Source: Gammaproteobacteria bacterium
GTDB lineage: Bacteria; Pseudomonadota; Gammaproteobacteria; SZUA-152
Direction: 5' to 3'
NCBI GenBank assembly: GCA_021647705.1
Contig: JAKIUF010000035.1
Coordinates: forward strand, 1 to 47,194
Length of the DNA: 47,194 nucleotides
Notes under the pieces: model-generated
What the model saw: the letters and a program-made list of their open reading frames with translations, nothing else
The model's database searches: none
What the model was told of the DNA's origin: nothing
In this document: positions 26,160 to 36,643 of the stretch, piece by piece
How positions within the stretch are numbered: position 1 is the first letter of the stretch
Layout of the letters: each line of letters starts with the position of its first letter
Program-made: the position numbers and the translations under genes

Positions 26160-26279
26160 GGGGAACTCCTTGTGAATCAATGTTGAATGGCTAAATGCCG
26201 GAGCAAGGTGATAGAGTATGTGCCAATTCCTGAAGTTTCAAGTCGTACAGGATACGGGGCTGCGGGTACTCAGGAGGTT

Positions 26280-26516
26280 AAATGTGAATTAAGGGCTGTA
26301 TCACTCTGTTAGCGGGGATCCAGAAATTTACACCCTCGGACAATCATTTCAGTACAGTGGGAGCTTATATTGTCGTGGTGCTGACAAGTGGCGTGTTATA
26401 AACGCAGAGGTCGCAAAGGCGCAGAGGACGCAAAGAAAAACACTAAAAACTCTGTGCTCTCTGCGTTAAATACCCGGTAATGTTTAAAAAAGTATTTTTA
26501 GCGTTAATTCACATTT
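26280..26516. repeat. Dispersed MITE-like repeat, copy C
   Basis: Begins AAATGTGAATTAA (26280-26292) and ends TTAATTCACATTT (26504-26516), exact reverse complements. The core at 26401-26467 has the same orientation as copy A. It occupies, with copy D, most of the gene-free stretch 26160-26850. Confidence 0.75.
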
Positions 26517-26571
26517 GAGCATGAATTAACGGATGTTACGCACTTGAGTATGCATTAATGGCAGATGGTTT

Positions 26572-26706
26572 TTATGTGAATTAAGGACTAAACCGCCCTG
26601 TTTTCGGTGTATGGAGTAGCGTTTGGGTAATGAAAATCCAATGCAAAGGCTGAAAGGATAAAGAATATCTCTTTGCGCTCTCTGCGTCTTCGCGCCTTTG
26701 CGTTAG
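26572..26706. repeat. Dispersed repeat, partial copy D
   Basis: Starts TTATGTGAATTAA, then diverges, and resumes as CTCTGCGTCTTCGCGCCTTT with the core in copy B orientation, ending near GCGTTAGAT. No right terminus is found, so it is a truncated or rearranged copy. Confidence 0.5.
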
Positions 26707-26850
26707 ATTTTATGGTTCTGCAATTCGTGGTCCGGGAACGGCCTGCCTCACTGAATTAGAAAACATCTAGCATGTTCCTGGGAGCTAAAAAACACACGGT
26801 TGCGAAAAGCCAGTGAGTATTAAAGAGCTTATGCAAAGGTATGTTTCCTG

Positions 26851-29232
26851 TCAGTTGTTCAGGGTGAAATAAAAGGCTGCACCTTTCCCCATTTCCGCCG
26901 TGGCCCACACAGACCCAGCATGGCGATTAACAATGCGTTGCACGGTGGCCAAGCCAATGCCTGTGCCTTCAAACTCCCGGTCCGAATGCAGTCGTTTAAA
27001 TGCGGTAAATAATCGTTCTGCATATTTCATGTCAAAGCCCGCACCGTTGTCACGCAGACAAAACACGGCCTCGCCTTTTTTATTTTTTTTCGCATCAAAG
27101 CTTATATTTGCATGGTCGATTTTGGATGTATATTTCCACGCATTACCAATAAGATTTTCCAGTAGAACATGCACCAGTCGATGATCTGCCGAGGTCAACA
27201 TTTCACTTTGGATATTGATGTTGACTTTGCGATCGGCATCATAATATTGCAGCTTGTTAAAAATATCCTGTGCCATGCTGGATAAGTTGAGTGGCTCACG
27301 TTCGACATTGCCACAGGATACCCGGGACAGCTCCAGCAAATCATCGATAAGCTGTCCCATGCGCTGCGCGCTGCTGCGAATGCGCTGCAATTGTTGTTGA
27401 CCTTCTTTGTTCAGTTGTTTGGCATGGTCTTCCTGTAGCGCCCGACTGAAACCATCGATGTGACGCAGTGGCGCACGTAAATCATGTGACACGGAGTAAC
27501 TGAATGATTCCAGCTCCTGATTGATATTGGTTAACTCTGTGGTACGTTGTTCTACCAGTTCTTCTAGATGCTCACGATGTGCTTTAAGTTCTGTTTCGGT
27601 GTTGATGCGTTTGGTTACATCGCTCACCAGTGACGCAACACCGATAACTTCTCCATTATTTGCGACCAGAGCTGTGTTGTGCCATTCGCAGGTAATATTT
27701 TTTTTGTTTTTTGTGATATTACTGTTGGTGCTGCGAGTGCCACCATGATTTTCCAAAAGAGCCCGCCAGATGGCATCCACACAGGGCAGGGACTCATCGG
27801 GAATAATTAGTTTGATAGCCGTTTTCCCCAACACTTCCTGCTTACGGTAACCAAAGATTTTTTCTGCAGCGGAATTCCAGTCTGTCACACAAAAATCGGT
27901 ATCCCATTCAATAACCCCGAGCGGGGTTTGTTGTACATGCAGAGCTAGTTTTTGTCGCGTATTTTCGAGCCGCCGATGAATTTTGTCGCGCTCAAGTTCC
28001 GTTGAGGCTCTTGCGGCAAAAATTTCCAGGATCTCGGTAAGTTGTTTTTGCAGCTTCATCGGCTTGCTGTCAAGTACCTCTATTAGACCGATGGCTTGGT
28101 TATCGCTGCCAAACAATGGAACGCCAATAAAACTGTCTATTCCCATATCGATTAGTAGCTGATCATCGGGATACAGTTGTTGTACATTGCTGGGATGGCA
28201 GCAGATACTTTTGCCAATAACTTTGGCACAGGGTGTGCCGGATAAAGAGTAGGACATGTTTGCCGCAATACTGCCATGGGCAAAAACTGATAAGGTATTA
28301 ATGGTTTCGGGGTTGTTTTCGTCGAGCAAACCAATAAAGGCATAATCAGCATCAAAAAGCTTGGCCAGATGCGTCACCATTTGCTGGTAAAACGCATCCC
28401 CACTTTCTGCAGAAACACCAGCTGCAATATTTTTGATGGACTCTTCTGTACGTTTGCGCTCTGTGATATCACGTATGGTGGCGATAACTGCCGGGGCGCC
28501 GGGAGCACTGTGTCCTTCCAGTTTGCGCAAGCGAACTTCTACGGGAAATGATTTACTCTTGCTATCCTTGGCCAGCCATTCGAAGTCGAGTTCTTCACCA
28601 TTTAAGACCCGCTGCATACATTCGCTTACCAGTGGCAGGCTATCAGGGTCGGCAGAGACATCGGCTATGCTGAGTTCACGCATTTCCTCCATCGTGTAAT
28701 GGTAGCGCTGTGCGGCGTTGTGATTAACGTCGAGAATACGTCCGGTACAATCGTGAATAAAAATCATGTCGGGTGAAGCACGATACATGGCATCGAGCAA
28801 CGCAGTATGTTCTTGCAGGGTTTGTTCTGCCTGTTTGTCCCTGCTGGTATCAAACATGAAACCTTGCAATCGCACTGGCCTGCCATCTTCGATAACGATA
28901 TTCACGTAATCTAGAATCCACACACTGTGGCCGTCGCGATGGATCATGCGGTATTCGAAATTATAATCTTTGTCTTTTTGTGAAGCCTCCATGCAATAGT
29001 CGAGAGCGGCCTGACGGTCATCGGGATGGATGTGTGTACTCCAGAAATCGGTTTCGTACCACTGCCCCACAGGGTAGCCGAGTATCTTTTCCGCCTGCGG
29101 ACCTACATAGGTAAACTGGAAGGTGACAAAATCCACAATCCAGGGAATGCCGGTGGTGGACTCAATCATGCCCCGGAAATGTTTTTCACTGATGTCGCTT
29201 TGAGGCAAATTGTGTTTAATGCTTTTATTCAT
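26851..29232 (-). CDS. PAS-PAS-GAF-PAS sensor histidine kinase
   Basis: 793 residues, no transmembrane segment, so cytoplasmic. Order: PAS/PAC (about 18-140; FTYVGPQAEKILGYPVGQWY), PAS (about 145-265; MIFIHDCTGRILDVNHNAAQ), GAF (about 270-410; DADYAFIGLLDENNPETINT), PAS (about 425-545; IEWDTDFCVTDWNSAAEKIF), coiled linker, HisKA with H583 (FSYSVSHDLRAPLRHIDGFS), and HATPase (NAWKYTSK; DNGAGFDMKYAERLFTAFKR; GTGIGLATVQRIV). The bacteriophytochrome-like kinase core closely resembles that of the receiver-kinase at 40350-41594. The inputs are probably small ligands or redox state. No response regulator is adjacent. Confidence 0.87.
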   Translation of the reverse strand: MNKSIKHNLPQSDISEKHFRGMIESTTGIPWIVDFVTFQFTYVGPQAEKILGYPVGQWYETDFWSTHIHPDDRQAALDYCMEASQKDKDYNFEYRMIHRDGHSVWILDYVNIVIEDGRPVRLQGFMFDTSRDKQAEQTLQEHTALLDAMYRASPDMIFIHDCTGRILDVNHNAAQRYHYTMEEMRELSIADVSADPDSLPLVSECMQRVLNGEELDFEWLAKDSKSKSFPVEVRLRKLEGHSAPGAPAVIATIRDITERKRTEESIKNIAAGVSAESGDAFYQQMVTHLAKLFDADYAFIGLLDENNPETINTLSVFAHGSIAANMSYSLSGTPCAKVIGKSICCHPSNVQQLYPDDQLLIDMGIDSFIGVPLFGSDNQAIGLIEVLDSKPMKLQKQLTEILEIFAARASTELERDKIHRRLENTRQKLALHVQQTPLGVIEWDTDFCVTDWNSAAEKIFGYRKQEVLGKTAIKLIIPDESLPCVDAIWRALLENHGGTRSTNSNITKNKKNITCEWHNTALVANNGEVIGVASLVSDVTKRINTETELKAHREHLEELVEQRTTELTNINQELESFSYSVSHDLRAPLRHIDGFSRALQEDHAKQLNKEGQQQLQRIRSSAQRMGQLIDDLLELSRVSCGNVEREPLNLSSMAQDIFNKLQYYDADRKVNINIQSEMLTSADHRLVHVLLENLIGNAWKYTSKIDHANISFDAKKNKKGEAVFCLRDNGAGFDMKYAERLFTAFKRLHSDREFEGTGIGLATVQRIVNRHAGSVWATAEMGKGAAFYFTLNN

Positions 29233-29245
29233 TTTCCAGCCTGGG

Positions 29246-29410
29246 TCAGGAGCCTGTCGGAGAATGAAAAGCCTGCTGCGGAAAATCCATTTTGGTCACA
29301 TTTTCTGTTCATTTTTGTTAAATAGAACCACTGTTCGCCTCAAATGAACGAAAAACCTGCTTCAAAATGGTTTTCCCTCGCGACGACTTTCATTCTCAGA
29401 CAGACCCTGA
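29246..29410. repeat. 165-bp imperfect inverted repeat upstream of leuS
   Basis: Left arm starts TCAGGAGCCTGTCGGAGAAT, and the right arm read on the minus strand starts TCAGGGTCTGTCTGAGAATG. Pairing continues with gaps through GGAAAA, CCATTTTG and GTTCATTT, giving arms of about 60-70 bases around a central 30. This is a large cruciform or RNA hairpin between the divergent kinase and leuS, probably a non-autonomous mobile repeat. The surrounding stretch 29233-29668 otherwise holds only a candidate promoter. Confidence 0.6.
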
Positions 29411-29612
29411 GTGACGGATTGCTGTCAGAAATGATGATCATTGGATGCTACACAACATATCTGCACCTTCATACCGAAACTTCAGTTTATTTCCTCAAAA
29501 ATACTTTGGAAACAAAGTGATGTGCCAATGAGCGGTATAGCTCGGGCAACCAGAATTCAGCAAGCCAATTCTGGTGCCAGGACAGGAGAGTGCGGTATCC
29601 TGTACGTCTTTT

Positions 29613-32143
<2,531 letters not shown>

Positions 32144-32146
32144 GAC

Positions 32147-32446
32147 ATGCCAATGAAAGACCTACAGAAAAAATTAGAGGAAAACTGGAAAAATAACCAC
32201 CCCTCATGCTCAGATGTTAAAGTATTAGATTGGGATCATTTTTCAGATAATGATATGGAACAAATATGTCCAGAAGGGTGCAATCTTGTGGCTGATCCTG
32301 TGGATAAAGTAAAACCATGGAGAGCTTTAGCGAATACAGATGATTATTACGAAGCAATTCGCATTTGTCGTTCCCATGGCTTTGTACGAATATACATAGT
32401 AGAGGGACTGGCTCGCGCTCATGCTGGTTGTCCTGTTAATTCGTAA
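32147..32446 (+). CDS. Hypothetical 99-residue protein
   Basis: Starts three bases after leuS (a second ATG at 32153 is possible) and so may be translationally coupled. The sequence is acidic, with cysteines in HPSCSDV, QICPEGCNLV, IRICRSHGF and AHAGCPVNS. No signal peptide or membrane segment. I do not recognise a family. Base composition is more AT-rich than leuS, like the next genes, hinting at acquired DNA. It occupies the place where lptE normally begins, but no similarity to LptE (no lipobox) is seen. Confidence 0.55.
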   Translation: MPMKDLQKKLEENWKNNHPSCSDVKVLDWDHFSDNDMEQICPEGCNLVADPVDKVKPWRALANTDDYYEAIRICRSHGFVRIYIVEGLARAHAGCPVNS

Positions 32447-32506
32447 GTCGATGTGCTGGTGCGCTGTTTGCGGGAATGCATGAAATAGTATTTAGGGAAA
32501 AATAAA

Positions 32507-33103
32507 ATGAATGGAATTAAAGAATCAAATAAAAAAATTACGATTGTTATCGACCCTGGGCATGGGGCAACGTACAACAAATGGAATACTGTTGATCCTG
32601 GCGCATTAGGTTTTACAGGAAAACATGAAAAAGATTATACGGTTGACATTTCATCCCGCCTTGGTTCGGAGTTGGAAAAGACATTTGGTTACAATGTTGT
32701 TTATACACGACAAATTGATATTACAAAAAAACAAAAACGCTTAGCATGGCGAGTAGATTTTGCACATAACAAAAATTCCGACTATTTTATTTCTATTCAC
32801 TTGGACTCATTTTCGGCAGAGAGCAATCGTTTTTCTGTTTATTATTGGTTTAAAGGTGAAAATTTCAGCAAAGAAGGTAAACGATTTGCCGAGAGTGTTG
32901 TGAATGCAGTAACGCCTCGTGGGTTTAGCAGATCAGTTGTTAAATCTGCAAATCATTATGTGACTCGTAATACCAGAGTTCCGGCAATACTAGTTGAATG
33001 TGGAAACATACAAAACCCTGTTAATGAAAATGAAATCAGTAATGAAAGATTCATCCAGGAGTTTGCTAAAGGCATTGATAATTACATCCAGGCTGAAAAA
33101 TAG
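32507..33103 (+). CDS. Leaderless zinc N-acetylmuramoyl-L-alanine amidase (Amidase_3)
   Basis: 198 residues consisting only of the catalytic domain. Zinc ligands are visible at H19 (VIDPGHGA), E41 (GKHEKDYTVDIS) and H98 (FISIHLDS), with the catalytic glutamate E164 (VPAILVECGNIQNP). Such enzymes cut the amide bond between MurNAc and the stem peptide. There is no signal peptide or AMIN domain, unlike housekeeping AmiA/B/C, so the Sec/Tat route is not available from this N-terminus. Fourteen bases downstream is a gene for a small exported protein. AT-rich coding unlike leuS. Possible roles: interbacterial effector, phage-type lysin, or a spore/cyst-type enzyme; the first is raised in the findings. 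Confidence 0.82.
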   Translation: MNGIKESNKKITIVIDPGHGATYNKWNTVDPGALGFTGKHEKDYTVDISSRLGSELEKTFGYNVVYTRQIDITKKQKRLAWRVDFAHNKNSDYFISIHLDSFSAESNRFSVYYWFKGENFSKEGKRFAESVVNAVTPRGFSRSVVKSANHYVTRNTRVPAILVECGNIQNPVNENEISNERFIQEFAKGIDNYIQAEK

Positions 33104-33117
33104 AGAGAGTTAATTTT

Positions 33118-33537
33118 ATGTATAAAATTATGGGTAGTGTTTTTATACTATTAATGCTGTTTTCTCAACAGTCTATAGCAGTTGATGAAAGTATTTATTA
33201 TGGGAAATGGGAAGGTGTTGTTTGTAACACGGCATTGTCTTTAGCACTATCAAAAAAATCCGTTGTTGTTGAAATGAAGGGCGGTGAAAAGATTCAGGAT
33301 GTTAAATATGAATATGTATATTCGAATATTTCACCATACCCGTTTTTGAGCGTTATGTTTACGGATAATAATAAGATTGAACATCTTTTGTATGTTGTAA
33401 TCGGTTCAGACTCTGAAGATAAAAAAGGGAGGTTGACAGGATTTTATGAAAAATCGAAGATTATTGAAGATAGTCATGGACGACTGGAAACATCTTCTGA
33501 GAGGATTGAGCTTATCAGGACTGAGGGTTTAAAATAA
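33118..33537 (+). CDS. Small exported protein paired with the amidase
   Basis: 139 residues. A signal peptide (MYKIMGSVFILLMLFSQQSI, cut near IAVDE) indicates a periplasmic product. The mature part is about 115 residues, beta-rich (YYGKWEGVVCNTALSLALS; PFLSVMFTDNNKIEHLLYVV) with a single cysteine. No family recognised. It follows the amidase by 14 bases, with AGAGAG as a likely ribosome site, and shares its AT-rich composition, so the two are probably co-expressed. A periplasmic inhibitor or immunity role toward the amidase fits the arrangement but is inference. Confidence 0.65.
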   Translation: MYKIMGSVFILLMLFSQQSIAVDESIYYGKWEGVVCNTALSLALSKKSVVVEMKGGEKIQDVKYEYVYSNISPYPFLSVMFTDNNKIEHLLYVVIGSDSEDKKGRLTGFYEKSKIIEDSHGRLETSSERIELIRTEGLK

Positions 33538-33747
33538 ATTTTTTCATGCTTTAAATGGCAGGCAGCTCTCTTTTTTAGCGTTCCAGAACGGTGTTCTCTG
33601 CGTTAATTACACCGCACCTCTATAGCGCTCTTTAGCTTGCTTATGCGACAGTTTTTCCAAAACCAGCAACAAGATGTCACCACAATGGTGTTTCACAACA
33701 GAAAGTACAAGAGTCGGTTTAAAATAATATTGCTCGACAATTAAAAT
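33538..33747. other. Intergenic stretch with fragments of the dispersed repeat
   Basis: Contains TTTTTTAGCG and CTCTGCGTTAATTACAC, words from the right end and core of the dispersed repeat, in scrambled order. This suggests a decayed copy just upstream of the kinase gene. No clear promoter or terminator found. Confidence 0.35.
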
Positions 33748-36195
33748 ATGACAGATATACCCACCATGATCGATGACGAGAAAGAAATCTACCGGGATGT
33801 TTTGCCCAAAGGTTTTTCACTTCATTGGTATGAAGTGCAATCCGTTCTCGGTCGTGGTGCCTTCGGTGTTACTTATCTTGCCAGGGACAAAAACCTCGAT
33901 CAATTTGTTGCTATCAAGGAATATTTCCCTAATGAGTTTTCGACTCGGGAGTCAGGTTTTACCGTTCATCCAACCTCCAGTCAAAACAAAGAAATGTACG
34001 AATGGGGGCTGAATCGTTTTGTCCGTGAAGCCCGTACGCTGGCTAAATTTAAACATGGCAATATTGTGCGTGTCTTGAGTGTTTTTGAAAACAACAACAC
34101 TGCGTACATGATCATGGAATATGAGCGGGGAAAAGAATTGTCCCGGCTGTTCAAAGAAAAAAAGCATTTTACCGAGCAGGAATTATTGGATATTTTTCTG
34201 CCAATAATGGAAGGCTTGAAGCTGGTTCATGATGCTGGTTTTATTCACCGCGATATTAAACCCTCCAATATCTACATTCGTGAAGATGGCTCACCTGTTT
34301 TGATCGATTTTGGTTCTGCCCGACAGGTGTCCGGCGCGCCCACGAGGGCTCTCACGAGTTTGGTGACGTACGGTTATGCCCCCTTTGAGCAGTATAATGA
34401 AAGCGAAGAAAAACAAGGGCCGTGGACTGATATCTATGCTCTTGGTGCGAGTCTGTTTTTTGGCTTGATGCATGAATTGCCCGTTGAGTCGTTGACTCGT
34501 GGATCAAATATGTTGTCAACCGGCATCGATTCATATAGGCCATTGTCTGTTATGTTAGCAGGACAATATTCGACTTCATTTTTGCTCGCTATTGATCATG
34601 CCTTGTTGTTTCATGCTAATGAGAGACCACAGGATGTTTTGGTTTGGGCGGATATGCTCAGCGGTAAAAAGGACGTACCGGCATTGCCTGCATCCATGCC
34701 GAAAAAAACATTACCGGCAGAAAATTCGGATGCTACTGTTATTAGAAAACCCAACGCTGAATCTGTTACACAGGGAGCAACAAGCAAAGAAAAACCGGCT
34801 ACTGAGCCTCAAAGGCGGTCTGTTTCCCAGTCAATTCGATGGAAACCAATATTGCTGATTTTGGTTGTTGTTATCGCGGCGGGTACGGTCCTGTTGATGC
34901 AAAAACAGGAAAACACACAGGCGCTACCATCCGAAAAAATTGTGAGTACACCGGCTGATTTATTATTGGGTCAGGCGATTCAAGCATATCAAGCCGATAA
35001 TTACATAATGCCTGAAGGCAATAATGCGTTGCAATTCTATCTCCAGTTGTTGATGTTTGAACCGACTAATGAACAGGCTAGTAAAGGTGTTGCAGAAATC
35101 ATTAGGTTTTATGACGATAGTATTCACAATGATCTTGCCGAGGAAAATTTTAACAAGGCAGGAAAGAATCTTCAGCGGTTACTTGTGATAATGCCTGAAT
35201 CAGAAAAATGGAAAGAACTCCAGACTGATCTGGAAAAAGTACAATACGACCATTCTAAACAACGTCAACTTCTGGCTCAGGCCGATGAATATCTAAAAAA
35301 TAATAACCTGTTATCACCTATTGGTAATAATGCATTATCAACGTTGCGTAAGATGCTTGAGTTTGACTCGGGCAGTAAAGCGGCGCTACAGCGTGTTGAA
35401 ATAATAGCTTCTCACTATATTAATCAGGCAGAAAAAGAAATTGCGTCGGGTAAGCTTACCGCAGCACATAAAAGCATCCGTAATATTAAACTTGTCGATG
35501 TAACCCATCCGGAAATTGAACGGTTGAATAGCATGCTTGTGAATGCAAAAAGGAAAAAACAACAACAAGAGCTGGCCTTTCTTATTTCTCAAGCTAAAAA
35601 GTCCTTGGATGCAAACAATCTACTGTCTCCACCAAAAAAGAATGCATTTTATTTATATCAGCAAGTCCTGAAGCAGAGTCCACAAAATACAAAAGCAAAA
35701 CGTGGCTTGGAAAGGGTCAGAGGTAAACTTGAAGCAGAGTTGGATGAACGCCTGAAAAAGAAAAACTTTCCAAAAGCAGAATTACTTGTCAAGACCATTG
35801 AAACATCTTTTCCAGGATCAAAGTTCGCTAGAAGCATGCGTGCCAAGTGGGATAAAAATAAATTAGCATCAAAATCCGATGTGCAGATTATCGAAGAGAT
35901 GATTGGTAATTTTAAACAGGCGCTTGAATCACAAAATCAAAGCGCATTGGAAAAAATGAGTGAACTTCAATCAAACCGTAAAGGTTTCATTAGCCAATTG
36001 ATCAAAAACTATCAATCATTCAAGGTGAAAGTTTCAAATGTCAGGATCATTGGTAAGAAAAAAACAGGTCAAGCGGATATTAAACTGATTCAGTTGGTTA
36101 ATCTTCAAGGGTTATCTGTTCAGCCGGGGGCATGGAGCCAGTTTGGAATTGATATTAAAAAGAATAAAACAGGGGAATGGAAAATATATTGGTAG
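33748..36195 (+). CDS. Membrane Ser/Thr protein kinase with periplasmic repeat domain
   Basis: 815 residues. Cytoplasmic Hanks-type kinase (about 25-305): glycine loop LGRGAFGVTYLA, ATP-binding K57 (VAIKEYFPNE), catalytic HRDIKPSN (H167-D169), D187 of DFGSARQ, and the P+1 region YGYAPFEQY. A proline/charge-rich linker leads to one transmembrane helix (about 365-384). The C-terminal 430 residues should be periplasmic and contain three related units of about 100-110 residues, each with a motif like NNLLSPIGNNAL followed by a TPR-like helix pair. They end in a beta-rich domain (VSNVRIIGKKKTGQADIKLI). This is a sensor-like layout in which the outside repeats could bind cell-wall or protein ligands. 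No phosphatase or FHA partner is adjacent. Confidence 0.87.
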   Translation: MTDIPTMIDDEKEIYRDVLPKGFSLHWYEVQSVLGRGAFGVTYLARDKNLDQFVAIKEYFPNEFSTRESGFTVHPTSSQNKEMYEWGLNRFVREARTLAKFKHGNIVRVLSVFENNNTAYMIMEYERGKELSRLFKEKKHFTEQELLDIFLPIMEGLKLVHDAGFIHRDIKPSNIYIREDGSPVLIDFGSARQVSGAPTRALTSLVTYGYAPFEQYNESEEKQGPWTDIYALGASLFFGLMHELPVESLTRGSNMLSTGIDSYRPLSVMLAGQYSTSFLLAIDHALLFHANERPQDVLVWADMLSGKKDVPALPASMPKKTLPAENSDATVIRKPNAESVTQGATSKEKPATEPQRRSVSQSIRWKPILLILVVVIAAGTVLLMQKQENTQALPSEKIVSTPADLLLGQAIQAYQADNYIMPEGNNALQFYLQLLMFEPTNEQASKGVAEIIRFYDDSIHNDLAEENFNKAGKNLQRLLVIMPESEKWKELQTDLEKVQYDHSKQRQLLAQADEYLKNNNLLSPIGNNALSTLRKMLEFDSGSKAALQRVEIIASHYINQAEKEIASGKLTAAHKSIRNIKLVDVTHPEIERLNSMLVNAKRKKQQQELAFLISQAKKSLDANNLLSPPKKNAFYLYQQVLKQSPQNTKAKRGLERVRGKLEAELDERLKKKNFPKAELLVKTIETSFPGSKFARSMRAKWDKNKLASKSDVQIIEEMIGNFKQALESQNQSALEKMSELQSNRKGFISQLIKNYQSFKVKVSNVRIIGKKKTGQADIKLIQLVNLQGLSVQPGAWSQFGIDIKKNKTGEWKIYW

Positions 36196-36253
36196 TAGCC
36201 AGAGTTGTGCATTAACCCCCCTCTTTTTTGACCAACGCCAGAGAGAATGAATC

Positions 36254-36631
36254 ATGAATATCACCCATCTTGATCATTTAGTGCTTACTGTGGCCAATAT
36301 CGAAATTACTCTAAATTTCTATCAGCGCGTCCTTGGCATGGAAAAACAAACCTTTGCCAGTAATCGTGTTGCCTTGAAATTTGGTAACCAGAAAATCAAC
36401 CTCCATCAGGCGGGTAACGAGCCCGAGCCCAAGGCTACTATGCCTTTGCCGGGTTCGGCAGATTTATGTTTTGTTGCGCAATCACCACTATCGGATGCGA
36501 TGCAACATGTGCGAGACTGCGGGGTAGATATTCTGGAAGGGCCGGTGGCGCGCACAGGTGCGATGGGGCCGATGGCGTCGTTTTATTTTCGTGACCCGGA
36601 TTTGAACCTGATCGAGCTGTGTCATTATTAA
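36254..36631 (+). CDS. VOC-superfamily (glyoxalase/bleomycin-resistance-like) protein
   Basis: 125 residues, two beta-alpha-beta-beta-beta modules. The motifs are THLDHLVLTVANIEITLNFY at the start, RVALKFGNQKINLHQAG in the middle and SFYFRDPDLNLIELCHY at the end. Metal-ligand positions H8, H54 and E121 are plausible. The pattern matches the small single-domain VOC subgroup often annotated as glyoxalase or virulence-associated protein (STM3117-like). Cytoplasmic; substrate unknown. It lies 12 bases before the large sensor kinase gene and may share its transcript. Confidence 0.8.
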   Translation: MNITHLDHLVLTVANIEITLNFYQRVLGMEKQTFASNRVALKFGNQKINLHQAGNEPEPKATMPLPGSADLCFVAQSPLSDAMQHVRDCGVDILEGPVARTGAMGPMASFYFRDPDLNLIELCHY

Positions 36632-36643
36632 TACGTTGGGGGG

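Noticed and set aside
32147-32446. Possible LptE because of its place after leuS
   Set aside because: No signal peptide or lipobox and no LptE-like pattern; length is also too short.
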